Source of the DNA: Pelagicoccus sp. SDUM812002
Lineage (GTDB): Bacteria > Verrucomicrobiota > Verrucomicrobiia > Opitutales > Opitutaceae
Direction: 5' to 3'
Assembly (NCBI RefSeq): GCF_031127835.1
Contig: NZ_JARXHX010000010.1
Coordinates: 124,001 to 188,000, forward strand
Length of the DNA: 64,000 bases
Position numbers and translations under genes: made by a program. Positions within the stretch are counted from its first letter, which is position 1, and every line of letters starts with the position of its first letter. The notes below the pieces were generated by a model. That model searched no databases. It was given only the letters and a program-made list of their open reading frames with translations, and was not told the origin of the DNA. Shown one piece after another: positions 28,154 to 37,766 of this stretch.

Positions 28154-31100
28154 ATGCCTTCATCTTCCAAGCCAGATAGCATCCGCCTCCGCGGCGTCCG
28201 CCAGAACAATCTCAAGAACATCGATGTCGATATCCCGCTCGGCAAGTTCATCGCCGTCACGGGTCTCAGCGGAGCCGGTAAGTCCTCGCTCGTCTTCGAC
28301 ACCCTACATGCCGAAGGCCAACGTCGCTACGTCGAGACATTCTCCGCCTACACCCGCCAGTTCCTCGACCTGCTCGAAAAGCCCGACCTCGATTCCGCGG
28401 AAAATGTGCGTCCGTCCATCGCAATCGAGCAAAAGAACACCATCAAAACGTCCCGCTCCACGGTCGGCACCATGACCGAGCTGACCGACTTCTTCAAAGT
28501 CTGGTTCTCTCACGTCGCCTCCCTCTACGACCCCGAAACCGGGGCTCCTATCAACGACGACAACCCCCTATCCATCTGGCAAAAAGCCAAAGCTAACTTC
28601 CCCGACCGCTCCCTCATCGTGGCGTTCGAAGTCAAAAAGCCCGAAAAACTCACCTGGCCCGAGATCCTAAAAAACATCAAAGCCCAAGGCTACTCCCGCT
28701 TCTTTCAAGCAACTCAAAAATCTTCGGCAGCCCCCGAACTGCATAGAATCGAATCGATCGGTGAAGATTCGTACAACTCTTGGGCAGAAAACACCACTCT
28801 CCACGTCGTACAAGACCGTATCCAAATAGCGGACACCCACAAATCGCGCTTCCTCGAAGCCGCCGAAACTGCCCTTGAATTCGGTCAAGGCCAGCTGCTG
28901 CTCCTCGAAAAAGACGGCTCCATCCTCGCCCACCATTCCCGCGGACTCCATTCCACTACCAGCGGAAAAACCTACCGCCCCGCCAGCCCACCGCTTTTCT
29001 CCTTCAATTCCCCTATCGGAGCCTGTCCCAAGTGCCGCGGCTTTGGACGCGTCATCGAGATCGACTATCGCCTCGCTATCCCCGACACCAACAAATCCAT
29101 TTCCGAAGGCCTCATCAAACCTTTCGAAGGCCAAGTCTACGGCGAGTCAAAGAAAGACCTTACCCGAGCCTGCAAGCGACTCAAAATTTCCACTACAAAG
29201 CCTTTCAACAAGCTCACCCAACGCCAGCAAGACATTGTCATCCTCGGCGAACCCGCCTACCAAAAACTCCCCGAAGGCAGCGACTCCGACGGACTCTGGT
29301 ATGGCGTCAAAGGCTTCTTCGACTGGCTCGAGCGCAACACCTACAAGATGCACGTTCGCATCTTCCTCTCCCGCTTCCGCGCCTACGTCAAATGCCCAGA
29401 CTGCCGAGGTACCCGCCTCCAGCCAGAGTCCCTCTGCTGGAAATGGAACGACTACCGCCTCCCCGACCTCTACGAGATTCCTGTATCCGATCTACAAACA
29501 CTTATCGAATCAACCGTAGAAAGCGACCTCGTGGCACGCCTAGAACCGAGCCACCAAGCAAGCATCGCCAGCTCCGCCATCCTCTCCCGCCTCCGCTACC
29601 TCAATCACGTCGGACTGGGCTACCTCACCCTCAATCGCCCCGCTCGTACCCTCTCCGGCGGCGAAGTCGAACGCGTCAATCTCACATCCTGCCTCGGAGC
29701 TTCCCTCGTCGATACCCTTTTCGTACTCGACGAACCCTCCGTCGGCCTGCACGCCCGCGACATCGATCGCCTCATCCAGATCGTCCGCACCCTCACCGAC
29801 TCGGGCAACACCGTAGTCCTCGTCGAGCACGACGACGCCATGATACGCGCCGCCGACCATGTCATCGAAATCGGTCCCGAGCCCGGGGCCAACGGCGGCC
29901 ACCTCGTCTTCCAAGGCACCCAAAAACAACTCCTCGCCTCCGCGAAATCCATCACCGGCCAATACCTCTCCGGCAAACTACAGATCCCCGTCCCCACCGA
30001 AACTAGAGAAGTTCTTTCGAACACCCTGCAAAGTTCGAAAAGCGAAGAACGGGCCCTTCACATCCGCTCCGCCAGCAAGCACAACATCCGCGAGCTCACT
30101 CTCTCGATCCCGCTCCAACGCTTCGTCTGTCTCTCCGGAGTCTCCGGCTCCGGCAAGTCCACCCTGCTAAACGCCGTCCTCTACCAAAACCTCATCGCCC
30201 AACGCGGACTACTCGCCGAGGACCCTGCCGCGGTCGAGAGTTTATCCTCCGACCTCGATTTCGACGAAATCACCCTCGTCGACCAATCCCCAGTCAGCCG
30301 CACCCCGCGCTCCAACCCTATCGTTTTCGTCGAAGCTTGGGACGAAATCCGCAAGCTCTACGGCAAGCTTCCACAGTCGCAAGAAAACGGATACACCGCC
30401 TCCAGCTTTTCCTTCAACGCGGGCGACGGACGTTGCGAGCCCTGCAAGGGCCTCGGCTACGAAAAGATCGAGATGCAGTTTCTCTCCGACGTCTACGTCC
30501 CTTGCCCCCACTGCAACGGCAAACGCTTCAAGTCCGAGCTCCTGGAAATCAAGTACGAAGGCCATTCCATCTCAGACCTTCTAGAGCTCACCATCTCCGA
30601 AGTCATGGAGATCTTCGCCGACCACCCCAAGATCCACAGCAAGCTCGCCGCACTCGATCAAGTCGGACTCGGCTACCTCAAATCCGGACAGCCGCTTAAC
30701 ACCCTCTCCGGCGGCGAATCCCAACGCCTCAAGCTCGTCAAGTACCTTTCGAGCTCCGCTCGAACCCTGCGTAGCTCGAAGAGCGAAGCACGGGCGTTAA
30801 TCCTACTCGACGAACCCACCACCGGCCTGCACAAGCACGACGTCCGGCGACTGCTCGAAGTCCTGCAAGACATCGTCGACTCCGGGCACAGCCTAATCGT
30901 CATCGAGCACAACATCGACGTCCTGAAATCCGCGGACTGGATCATCGAGATGGGTCCTGACGCCGGAGCTAAAGGCGGCGAAGTCGTTTTCCAAGGCACC
31001 CCCGAAGCCTGCTCTCAAACGAACACCGAAACCGCCAAGTACCTCGCGCCCGAATTTTCCTCGACAACCCAACTTCTCGCCGCCGAAGAAGCAGCCCCCT

Positions 31101-33847
31101 TTCACACTTCTCCCCTCGCGCTTCAGACTTCCAAACCATCTCTGACCGTTACCGGAGCTCGAGAGCACAACCTGCGCAACATCTCCGTATCCATTCCCCA
31201 CTACGAATTCACTGTAGTCACCGGAGCCTCCGGATCCGGCAAGTCCACCCTCGCCTTCGACATCGTCTTCGGCGAAGGCCAGCGCCGCTTCATGGAATCC
31301 ATGTCGCCCTACGCCCGCCAATTCGTCGAACAACTCCCCCGCCCCGACCTCGACCAACTCACTGGCATCCAGCCAACGGTGGCCATCGAGCAGCGCGTCA
31401 CCCGCGGCTCACGCAAGTCCACCGTCGCCACCATCACCGAAGTCGCCCAATACCTGCGACTGCTCTACTCGCGTCTCGGCATCCCCCACAACCCCGACTC
31501 CGGAAACCCCCTTGTCTCGCAAACCGAGAGCGAACTGCAAAAGCGTCTCCAAAATTTCGTTACATCCACCGAGGCAAAAAATGCCAAGCACTTTTACCTG
31601 CTCGCTCCGCTCATCCGTAACCGCAAAGGCCACCACCAGCCCATCGCCAACTGGATCGCCGACCACGGCTACGAAATGATGCGGGTCGACGGAAAGCTCA
31701 TCTTCACCGACGACTTTAAGAAACTCGACCGCTACAAGGAACATAACATCGAAGTCGTCATCGCCGACCTCGCCCCGATCGCCCACCTCAAGTCCCAACT
31801 CAACCACCACCTCAAGGACGCGCTCCAACGAGGAAAAGGCACCGCCCTTGTCATTCCTCAGAAAAGCACCGCTGCGAGCGGTACGCCTCAGTACCTGTCC
31901 ACCACTCGCATGGACCCCGAGACCGGGGAAGCCCTCGCCGAACTCGACCCCAAGGATTTCTCCTTCAACTCCCACAAAGGCTGGTGTCCGGCCTGCCGTG
32001 GACACGGTCGCATCTATCCGTGGATGCGCGAGAGGCTCGAAGAAGACGAGGAGCTCGCCAAAGCCATCGGCGCCGACAACTCCAGCGAAGACGACAGCCA
32101 AGCCATCATATGCCCCGAGTGCGAAGGCGAGCGACTCAACCGCACCTCCCGCCACGTCTATCTGTATCTAAAAAACAGCGACAAAATTTCCTTACCCAAG
32201 CTGCTCGCCAAAGATCCCAGCAATTTGCTCGCCACTCTCAAAAAACTCCAACTCGACAAACGCGGCCAAATCATCGCCCGCGACATCATCGCCCAAATCC
32301 ATGAGCGTCTCCAGTTTTTGGATAAAGTAGGACTCGAGTACCTCAGTCTCGACCGACCGACCCAAACCCTCTCCGGCGGCGAAGCCCAGCGTATCCGCCT
32401 TGCCGCCCAGCTCGGTTCCAACCTCGCCGGCGTTCTCTACGTTCTCGACGAGCCCAGCATCGGCCTACACGCCCGCGACGGCGACCGCCTCATCGAAACG
32501 CTTAAGAACCTGAAAGGCAAAGGCAACACGCTCCTCGTCGTCGAACACGACGACACCACGATGGAGCATGCGGACCATATCATCGACCTCGGTCCCGGCG
32601 CCGGCATCCACGGCGGCGAAGTCATCGCCCAAGGCACCGTCGCCCAGCTCAAGAAAAACAAGAACTCCCTCACCGGCCGCTACCTCAAGTCCGGCATCCC
32701 CCATCCGCTACAAGGCAACTACCGAACACTCCCCAAACGTAGGGCTGCCGCTCGCGGCACGGCGCAAAAAGCGGACACTTCCACCTACCTCTCCCTCACC
32801 AAAGCGACCTTCCGCAACCTCAAAAACCAAACGGTCCATATCCCCCACAACCGCCTCACCATGCTCTGCGGAGCTTCAGGAGCCGGCAAGTCATCCCTCA
32901 TCCGCGACCTGCTCGCTCCCGCCACCACCTACGCCATCAAAGCCAAGAAGGACGCGATATCCGGTGGGGACTTCGCCAAAAACGGCCCCAGCATCGAAGG
33001 CGAGGAAGGCAATGTACTTTTCGACTCCCTCACCGGAGCTACCGGATTTCGCGGCGTCATCGAAGTCGACCAAAGTCCGATCGGCAAAACGCCCCGCTCC
33101 ACTCCCGCCACCTACCTCGGCGTATTCGATATCATAAGACAATTCTTCGCTAGCTTACCCGAGTCTAAGATGCGTGGATACAAGCCAGGTCGCTTCTCCT
33201 TTAATACCGCCCACGGCCGCTGCGATACTTGCTCGGGAGCCGGACGCGTTAAGCTCGAGATGAGCTTCATGCCCGACACCTACGTCACCTGCGAAGACTG
33301 CGACGGCTCCCGCTACGGCCCCGAATTGCTCGATCTCCACTGGAAAGGCAAAAACATCGCTGACGTTCTAGCGATGGGATTCGAAGAAGCCGCCGAGTTC
33401 TTCAGCTTCCACAGCCAGCTCGGCGAGATCATGCAGCTCATGGTCGAAACCGGACTCGGCTACCTCACCCTCGGCCAAAGCAGTCCCACCCTCAGTGGTG
33501 GCGAAGCCCAGCGCCTCAAGCTCGTCACCGAGCTCGCCAAAGGCCTGCAAAGCTACACCGAACGCAGCCGAGGCATCAAACGCACCAACCTCTACATCCT
33601 AGAAGAGCCCACCATCGGCCTGCACCTAAGCGACTGCGAAAAGCTGATACGCCTCCTCCACAAGCTCGTCGACCAAGGCCACACCGTCGTCGTCATCGAA
33701 CACCACCTCGACCTCATCCAAGAAGCCGACTACGTGGTGGAAGTCGGCCCCGGCGGCGGCCCCAAAGGCGGCAAGATTCTCTACCAAGGCAACCTAGCAG
33801 GTCTTCGTAAATCAAAACGCAGCATCACCGCCCCATACCTAAGGTAG
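28154..33847 (+). CDS. uvrA: Double-length UvrA (excinuclease ABC subunit A, tandem form)
   Basis: DNA-damage recognition subunit of nucleotide-excision repair. At 1897 residues it equals two UvrA units in one chain with four ABC ATPase modules: Walker A motifs near residues 37 ([10 protein letters not shown]), 661 ([10 protein letters not shown]), 1024 ([10 protein letters not shown]) and 1574 ([10 protein letters not shown]). Each has an ABC signature ([36 protein letters not shown]). Zinc-type CxxC pairs (CPKCRG, CEPCKG, CPACRG, CDTCSG) are present. The double form is known from Chlamydia and other PVC bacteria. Short in-frame repeats interrupt it, and the 3' end is copied twice downstream. 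Confidence 0.96.
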   Translation: MPSSSKPDSIRLRGVRQNNLKNIDVDIPLGKFIAVTGLSGAGKSSLVFDTLHAEGQRRYVETFSAYTRQFLDLLEKPDLDSAENVRPSIAIEQKNTIKTSRSTVGTMTELTDFFKVWFSHVASLYDPETGAPINDDNPLSIWQKAKANFPDRSLIVAFEVKKPEKLTWPEILKNIKAQGYSRFFQATQKSSAAPELHRIESIGEDSYNSWAENTTLHVVQDRIQIADTHKSRFLEAAETALEFGQGQLLLLEKDGSILAHHSRGLHSTTSGKTYRPASPPLFSFNSPIGACPKCRGFGRVIEIDYRLAIPDTNKSISEGLIKPFEGQVYGESKKDLTRACKRLKISTTKPFNKLTQRQQDIVILGEPAYQKLPEGSDSDGLWYGVKGFFDWLERNTYKMHVRIFLSRFRAYVKCPDCRGTRLQPESLCWKWNDYRLPDLYEIPVSDLQTLIESTVESDLVARLEPSHQASIASSAILSRLRYLNHVGLGYLTLNRPARTLSGGEVERVNLTSCLGASLVDTLFVLDEPSVGLHARDIDRLIQIVRTLTDSGNTVVLVEHDDAMIRAADHVIEIGPEPGANGGHLVFQGTQKQLLASAKSITGQYLSGKLQIPVPTETREVLSNTLQSSKSEERALHIRSASKHNIRELTLSIPLQRFVCLSGVSGSGKSTLLNAVLYQNLIAQRGLLAEDPAAVESLSSDLDFDEITLVDQSPVSRTPRSNPIVFVEAWDEIRKLYGKLPQSQENGYTASSFSFNAGDGRCEPCKGLGYEKIEMQFLSDVYVPCPHCNGKRFKSELLEIKYEGHSISDLLELTISEVMEIFADHPKIHSKLAALDQVGLGYLKSGQPLNTLSGGESQRLKLVKYLSSSARTLRSSKSEARALILLDEPTTGLHKHDVRRLLEVLQDIVDSGHSLIVIEHNIDVLKSADWIIEMGPDAGAKGGEVVFQGTPEACSQTNTETAKYLAPEFSSTTQLLAAEEAAPFHTSPLALQTSKPSLTVTGAREHNLRNISVSIPHYEFTVVTGASGSGKSTLAFDIVFGEGQRRFMESMSPYARQFVEQLPRPDLDQLTGIQPTVAIEQRVTRGSRKSTVATITEVAQYLRLLYSRLGIPHNPDSGNPLVSQTESELQKRLQNFVTSTEAKNAKHFYLLAPLIRNRKGHHQPIANWIADHGYEMMRVDGKLIFTDDFKKLDRYKEHNIEVVIADLAPIAHLKSQLNHHLKDALQRGKGTALVIPQKSTAASGTPQYLSTTRMDPETGEALAELDPKDFSFNSHKGWCPACRGHGRIYPWMRERLEEDEELAKAIGADNSSEDDSQAIICPECEGERLNRTSRHVYLYLKNSDKISLPKLLAKDPSNLLATLKKLQLDKRGQIIARDIIAQIHERLQFLDKVGLEYLSLDRPTQTLSGGEAQRIRLAAQLGSNLAGVLYVLDEPSIGLHARDGDRLIETLKNLKGKGNTLLVVEHDDTTMEHADHIIDLGPGAGIHGGEVIAQGTVAQLKKNKNSLTGRYLKSGIPHPLQGNYRTLPKRRAAARGTAQKADTSTYLSLTKATFRNLKNQTVHIPHNRLTMLCGASGAGKSSLIRDLLAPATTYAIKAKKDAISGGDFAKNGPSIEGEEGNVLFDSLTGATGFRGVIEVDQSPIGKTPRSTPATYLGVFDIIRQFFASLPESKMRGYKPGRFSFNTAHGRCDTCSGAGRVKLEMSFMPDTYVTCEDCDGSRYGPELLDLHWKGKNIADVLAMGFEEAAEFFSFHSQLGEIMQLMVETGLGYLTLGQSSPTLSGGEAQRLKLVTELAKGLQSYTERSRGIKRTNLYILEEPTIGLHLSDCEKLIRLLHKLVDQGHTVVVIEHHLDLIQEADYVVEVGPGGGPKGGKILYQGNLAGLRKSKRSITAPYLR
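30014..30055 (+). repeat. In-frame short repeat inside uvrA, copy 1
   Basis: CTTTCGAACACCCTGC followed by TTCGAAAAGCGAAGAACGGG lies between ABC modules one and two. It codes for ...[14 protein letters not shown] similar run recurs 740 bp later at a different place in the second module, so the similarity is not due to domain homology. Confidence 0.5.
30747..30795 (+). repeat. In-frame short repeat inside uvrA, copy 2
   Basis: The run CTTTCGAGCTCCGCTCGAAC, then CCTGC, then CTCGAAGAGCGAAGCACGGG codes for ...[14 protein letters not shown]. It sits directly before the Walker-B strand ([10 protein letters not shown]), where other UvrA proteins have a short loop. It matches copy 1 at about 30 of 38 positions over the shared part. 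Confidence 0.5.
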
Positions 33848-33849
33848 GG

Positions 33850-33966
33850 ACGGATCGCCGGGCCATCCGCCCCCCTAGTCACCGACCCAAAAAAGTTCAC
33901 GGAACGCAAAAATAGTACCTTGCCAAGGGTAGAGCCCTTTATCCCTAACGGGCATTTCCCCACAGC
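33850..33966. repeat. Repeat A, copy 1
   Basis: Just after uvrA. It shares with 34077-34189 the core CGGATCGCCG, TTCACGGAAC, ATAGTACCTT, GGTAGAGCCC and CTAACGGGCATTTCCCCACA in the same order. No open frame is evident. The function is unknown. Confidence 0.7.
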
Positions 33967-33968
33967 CT

Positions 33969-34060
33969 AGCAGTCATCAGACTGCCCTCTACAAAAAGCT
34001 CATCCGAGCTTCCCTAAATTTCTCCCAAAAATCCGCGGCCATCTGCGGTTGGAAATCTGA
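33969..34060. repeat. Repeat B, copy 1
   Basis: Begins AGCAGTCATCAGACTGCCCT and runs through CTCATCCGAGCTTCCCT. It is nearly the same as 35642-35733 and is partly shared with 43320-43380. In copies 1 and 2 it lies about 115-120 bp after a uvrA 3' end. Confidence 0.7.
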
Positions 34061-34076
34061 CACATCATCCTTGAAG

Positions 34077-34189
34077 CGGATCGCCGAGCCGTCCGCAACC
34101 TTAGTCGCGACCCACAAAATTCACGGAACACAAAGATAGTACCTTCCAAAGGTAGAGCCCGTTATCCCTAACGGGCATTTCCCCACAGC
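34077..34189. repeat. Repeat A, copy 2
   Basis: Second copy of the element at 33850-33966 with roughly four-fifths identity by eye. It lies about 110 bp upstream of the nucleotidyltransferase-like gene. The remaining bases to 34297 are A/T-rich and contain the palindrome TAACGTTA (34281-34288), a possible operator. Confidence 0.65.
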
Positions 34190-34297
34190 ACGAGTCGATG
34201 CTCGCTCGCATCTAAAAAATCCACGGAGTTCTCCTTTTCCCTCCTAACCTAAACGAACTTGAAGTATTCTTAATTTTTCATAACGTTACGTTTTATT

Positions 34298-34846
34298 ATG
34301 AGAAACTTAGATCGAAAAACCCTTGAAGCCGCTTTAACGGAGCTCGGCAGACACGCACTTACGGAGGGAATCGATCTTGAGATCTCTATCTACGGCGGTT
34401 CGGCAATGCTTCTCGCCTACGATTCGAGAAACGCGACTAAGGATGTGGATGCTGTCCTCAATCCACGCGATCAAGGAACCGCTCTTGCTAAGAAAGTAGC
34501 ACAGAGCCTGTCTCTTCATGATGATTGGCTAAATGATGATGTAGTGCAATTTCTCGGACCTACGCCTATTAATGGACGCAGAAGACTGCCACTTGGCATT
34601 CCTGGACTCACAATCTACGTTGCAACGGCTAACTATCTACTAGCGATGAAAGCACTATCCTGTCGCGATCCACTGCCAGGTTACCGTGGCGATCATGAAG
34701 ATCTCATATTCTTATTCCGAAAAATAGGAATAAAAAGTGTAGGCGAAATCCAAGACCGTATCGACCAGTTCTTCCCAGACGAAGTCATACCAAAAAAGAA
34801 TCGAGCCACGCTGACTGAATTAATTGAGGAGGCCAATCATGCTTGA
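34298..34846 (+). CDS. Nucleotidyltransferase-like protein (DUF6036/AbiEii-type), possible toxin
   Basis: A 182-residue protein with the minimal nucleotidyltransferase signature IYGGSAMLLAY...ATKDVDAV (about residues 30-55): the GGSA turn and DVD acidic pair, as in DUF6036 and AbiEii-like proteins. A second acidic position may lie in LTIYVATANYLLAMK. Such genes often form toxin-antitoxin or abortive-infection pairs with an overlapping partner. Its stop overlaps the next gene by 8 bp. No clear ribosome site precedes ATG 34298. It sits within the first interval bracketed by uvrA 3' ends. The biochemical activity is inferred only. Confidence 0.65.
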   Translation: MRNLDRKTLEAALTELGRHALTEGIDLEISIYGGSAMLLAYDSRNATKDVDAVLNPRDQGTALAKKVAQSLSLHDDWLNDDVVQFLGPTPINGRRRLPLGIPGLTIYVATANYLLAMKALSCRDPLPGYRGDHEDLIFLFRKIGIKSVGEIQDRIDQFFPDEVIPKKNRATLTELIEEANHA

Positions 34847-35369
34847 ATCCAAACAACAGACACTCCATCGCCCTGCTACCTTCAAGGAAGTCGCCGACCA
34901 ATCCGATTCGCTTGAGTCCTTTGGCTACAATCTTCGTGACTGGCAACACGAGATCTCGCGAAGAGCAACAAGTCATCAGCAACTTTCTAAAAGTATCCAG
35001 GAACCACCTACGATACTCGCAAATCGCTTCACAGACGGAAATATCGCAGACGCCTACTTAGCAGCCTACGCAGAGTGGCTATCCCTGAAAGCCAAGGTTT
35101 CCCAACCCGCATGGAGTAAGCGAAAAGCTCGCAGCCTCAAGACACCGTGGTATTCAACACAAAACCGAAACCAACTGGAAGAACGAACTCCAGAGAGTTT
35201 TAGCAAGAGGGGTGTCTTCACGGTCCCTCAAAACGTGTTCACTCCCAAGGCTGGTCGCCCACGTGTATCCGCAGAAACAAAACGCCAAAAAGCGATCGCC
35301 CGCCAGCGAGCCTATCGCCAACGCGTCAAGGCACTCCTAGAAAAGGCCCGAGCAAGCGGGCTAAATTAG
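34839..35369 (+). CDS. Hypothetical partner of the nucleotidyltransferase-like gene
   Basis: A 176-residue protein I do not recognise. The start ATG 34839 is fixed by the strong site GAGGAGG at 34826-34832, and it overlaps the upstream stop (ATGCTTGA). The first half is helical with FKEVADQSDSLESFGYNLRD. The C-terminal part is very basic and low in hydrophobic residues (RQKAIARQRAYRQRVKALLE), as expected for nucleic-acid or acidic-partner binding. Tight coupling suggests the other half of a two-gene toxin-antitoxin-like module. Which gene is the toxin cannot be told. Confidence 0.6.
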   Translation: MLESKQQTLHRPATFKEVADQSDSLESFGYNLRDWQHEISRRATSHQQLSKSIQEPPTILANRFTDGNIADAYLAAYAEWLSLKAKVSQPAWSKRKARSLKTPWYSTQNRNQLEERTPESFSKRGVFTVPQNVFTPKAGRPRVSAETKRQKAIARQRAYRQRVKALLEKARASGLN

Positions 35370-35403
35370 GCACGACTAATAACCACAGCCCACAACTTCC
35401 TTG

Positions 35404-35530
35404 ACCTAGGCTGTACGGTCGTCATCGATCCAAGCTGCAAGCTACGTCCCGAAGGCGGCAAGATCCAATACCAAGGCAAGCTCGCCGGTATCCACAAATC
35501 CAAACGCAGCATCACCGCCCCTACCTGAGG
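35404..35530 (+). pseudogene. Decayed second copy of the uvrA 3' end
   Basis: Matches the end of uvrA with an internal deletion. It codes for a GCTVVID-like remnant, then GGKIQYQGKLAGIHKSKRSI and TAP, compared with [20 protein letters not shown] and TAPYLR in uvrA. It has no start codon. Its end is followed by GGTAGG as in uvrA and, about 115 bp later, by repeat B. Confidence 0.85.
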
Positions 35531-35762
35531 TAGGAGTAACCTCTTGACGGGCGTAGTTCGTTTACGAACGAAGACTGTTGGTCACGCTCCACAACCCAAT
35601 GTGCGAAGCGACCTTGTGTCGCGATTAGATTCGCCAATCCCAGCAGTCATCAGACTGCCCTCCACAAAAAGCTCATCCGAGCTTCCCTGAATTTCTCCAA
35701 AAAAATCTGCGTCCATCAGCGGTTAAAGATCTCAGCCTAAACCTTCATCTTTTAAACAGAGT
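35531..35762. other. Non-coding gap between uvrA remnant and zeta-toxin gene
   Basis: No gene is seen. It contains a palindromic run around GTTCGTTTACGAAC and the second copy of repeat B (35642-35733). The rest is unremarkable. Confidence 0.5.
35642..35733. repeat. Repeat B, copy 2
   Basis: Near-identical to 33969-34060 (AGCAGTCATCAGACTGCCCT, GCTCATCCGAGCTTCCCT, ATCTGCG...AGCGGTT). Bases 35611-35641 before it also resemble the sequence before repeat B copy 3 (TGTCGCGAT, CGTC/CGCC, CTCCC/ATCCC). Confidence 0.7.
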
Positions 35763-36461
35763 CTACCGCTTCCGCTCTTCCAAAAACGCCCCGACCTTCT
35801 CCAACACCTCGGATAAGTCATCGATATAAACATGACTTGGCTTTCCATAGTCTTGCTCCGACTCCATTACCGCATCTCCGCCATCAGAAATCAAATCGCC
35901 CAGAAATCGATAGCGTTCCGTATCCAAGATTTCTATACTTTCTCCTTTTCGACCGCCCGCCACTTCGACAGGGGGAGTGCTGCTACCATCAAGAAGCCCC
36001 CACTCATCGGCTAAGCTCTGATAAGTCGACGAGAAATTGCTTAACGACTTCCGATACCTTCTCTCGATCACATCCTTCGGGATACGATGTCCCCCTTGCC
36101 TCACTCTCTCTTCAACTCTCTGCTTTGCGAACTCCGCGTCAGGCAACCAAAGATAGATTAGTTCCACGCAGTAGCCAATCTCTTGAGCGGACTTCAAACG
36201 CCGCCCCAAAGCCAAGCCACTTAAGGTAGACTCCACCACAAACGATTCCCTATTCGCTACCTTCTCTTCGAAACGCTGCACAAAGAAACGCCCCGCTCTC
36301 ACCGCAGCCCGTTCAGGACGAAACGGTGACAAGCCTTCTGCGATCAAATCCGCATTCAGGAACTCAAACGAATCCGGCAAACGGGTAAGCATCAACTGAC
36401 GGGCAAGCGTCGTCTTCCCCGCCCCATTCGGACCACCCAGCACTATCACCGTAGGATTCAT
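35763..36461 (-). CDS. Zeta-toxin-family P-loop kinase
   Basis: A 232-residue P-loop kinase of the zeta/COG4185 family. The N-terminus has the P-loop VIVLGGPNGAGKTTLARQLM and FEFLNADLIAEGLSPF. The catalytic-Arg region includes ESFVVESTLSG and the lid RVRQGGHRIPKDVIERRYRK. True zeta toxins phosphorylate UDP-N-acetylglucosamine and block wall synthesis. GGTGAG lies just before ATG 36461. No epsilon-like antitoxin is seen upstream, so it is an orphan or a non-toxic relative. It is in the second interval bracketed by uvrA 3' ends. Confidence 0.82.
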   Translation of the reverse strand: MNPTVIVLGGPNGAGKTTLARQLMLTRLPDSFEFLNADLIAEGLSPFRPERAAVRAGRFFVQRFEEKVANRESFVVESTLSGLALGRRLKSAQEIGYCVELIYLWLPDAEFAKQRVEERVRQGGHRIPKDVIERRYRKSLSNFSSTYQSLADEWGLLDGSSTPPVEVAGGRKGESIEILDTERYRFLGDLISDGGDAVMESEQDYGKPSHVYIDDLSEVLEKVGAFLEERKR

Positions 36462-36503
36462 AAGCTCACCCTACCCCGCTCGCCAATCCAGTCAAGAGAC
36501 TGA

Positions 36504-36716
36504 CAGGCCCCATTAGCCACTCTATACGCACTGAAAGAATTCACGAATTCCATTGCTCGCCACACTCCAGTCGCCTGGGAAGTCACAAAGCTCCTAAAAG
36601 TTCTCCAAGGCGATCTCAAACGAAACGAAATCCAGGGCCTACTCGGACTCAAACACGAGGACCACTTCCGAGAAGCCTCCAAAAGTACCGCCTCACGAAA
36701 AAAGGGCACGCAATGA
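36504..36716 (+). pseudogene. Remnant of a Fic / divergent-AAA protein C-terminus
   Basis: An open frame of 70 codons without a start. It contains HTPVAWEVTKLLKVLQGDLK followed by RNEIQGLLGLKHEDHFREA, the winged-helix end typical of Fic-domain and divergent-AAA (Alba-type) regulators, where TPQVTxQVxKLLxVLxGExx is common. The usual final segment after HFRE is replaced by unrelated residues. It lies antisense to the bases preceding the zeta-family gene. Identification rests on this motif only. Confidence 0.5.
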
Positions 36717-36941
36717 TGGTGCAATTGAAAAAGACAGCAGACGAGTCATAACATATCTCACCCATGTCCTCCTTCAGCGAATCCCAGACGGTATCAAAAC
36801 AAGCCCACTCGCTCAACAATTTTAAGTGAAAGCCAACCACCTTAGAAAAGACTTCCCGATTAACCGCCGCACCTTTCCTAGTTAATGGTTAATATCAAAA
36901 AGCACAGTCTGCCCCTTTCTGAATCGCCTTTCGTTTATGCG
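36717..36941. other. Gap between Fic-like remnant and TOPRIM gene
   Basis: A/T-rich sequence with no credible gene on either strand. It contains the palindromic run TAGTTAATGGTTAATAT. No terminator with a clear U-tract is seen after the TOPRIM gene. Confidence 0.4.
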
Positions 36942-37766
36942 TCACCCCTTTTTCTTTCCGCCTGCCGACGGAATGACTACACGCTTCAGTGCTTCTACTG
37001 TTTGCTTCCGAAAGATATTGTGTCCCTTGGATTGGATTTGAGTAGGGAACAGGGCGGCCATCCCGGCGAACAAATCGTCGTTCGACGATTTCTTTTGACC
37101 GAATACTCGTGTCGCCATTTGGTTAACTAGACATAGTACGAATTTTCCTTTAACGTGATGCTTCGTCAGCTTTACTTCATTTTTCCATTTGAGAAAATCG
37201 GCTTTGTTCAAGGCTCTTAGCATTCCGTTTTCGATCTTTTTAATTTCTACATCTGAGAGTCCTGTCTCGCAGAACACTTGAAGATGCTCTCTTGCAAAGG
37301 GGCCTTTCTTTCCCTGTTTTGAGATATGCATGAACACATCGATGTATATTAGATTTTTGATTTGCTCAAACCAGCGAGACGCCACTTCCTTTACCTCGCT
37401 TTCTCGAATTCGAACCCCTCCGCCCTTAAGGTTCAAGTATCGTGCAATTGCCTTGCACGAGCACACTAGGTTTTCTATTGAATAGCCATAGGTATATATA
37501 ACGCGCGGATCATCAATTTTAGAGGATGAGAAGTCATCATAGTCGGAGTCAACTGCGACTAGGAATCGTTCATTCGTTTCGATTAGCTTTTGAGCGTGCT
37601 CTAGGCATGCTGATTTGCTGCCTGCGCTCTTCGGCCTGATTCCGTATGACTCACCAAAATGACTCCAGAAAGCCTCATCACGCTCTCCTTCGACGTATAC
37701 GATGGCTTTCGCTCCATGGAAGCGGTTTAATACGGAGGATGCCCTTGAACTTCTAATTAGCGCCAC
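36942..37766 (-). CDS. DUF4435/TOPRIM protein, AriB-like effector of a PARIS-type defence system
   Basis: A 274-residue protein with a TOPRIM-like core. The acidic first motif is KAIVYVEGERDEAFWSHFG (about residues 20-38), the second is FLVAVDSDYDD (near 68-78), and the segment YTYGYSIENLVCS is diagnostic of DUF4435. In PARIS the DUF4435 subunit AriB is the nuclease released on phage infection; Escherichia tRNA-Lys is a known target. Translation starts with GTG 37766, 14 bp inside the ATPase gene, with GGAGGAAG upstream. The A/T-rich composition differs from uvrA. The pairing is seen; the defence role is inferred from the family. Confidence 0.75.
   Translation of the reverse strand: MALIRSSRASSVLNRFHGAKAIVYVEGERDEAFWSHFGESYGIRPKSAGSKSACLEHAQKLIETNERFLVAVDSDYDDFSSSKIDDPRVIYTYGYSIENLVCSCKAIARYLNLKGGGVRIRESEVKEVASRWFEQIKNLIYIDVFMHISKQGKKGPFAREHLQVFCETGLSDVEIKKIENGMLRALNKADFLKWKNEVKLTKHHVKGKFVLCLVNQMATRVFGQKKSSNDDLFAGMAALFPTQIQSKGHNIFRKQTVEALKRVVIPSAGGKKKG

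Noticed and set aside
36458-36724. Minus-strand 88-residue frame overlapping the zeta-like gene start (ATGA), a candidate antitoxin
   Set aside because: Its sequence has no family likeness, and the opposite strand codes for a Fic/AAA-type C-terminus over the same bases, so it is a shadow frame.
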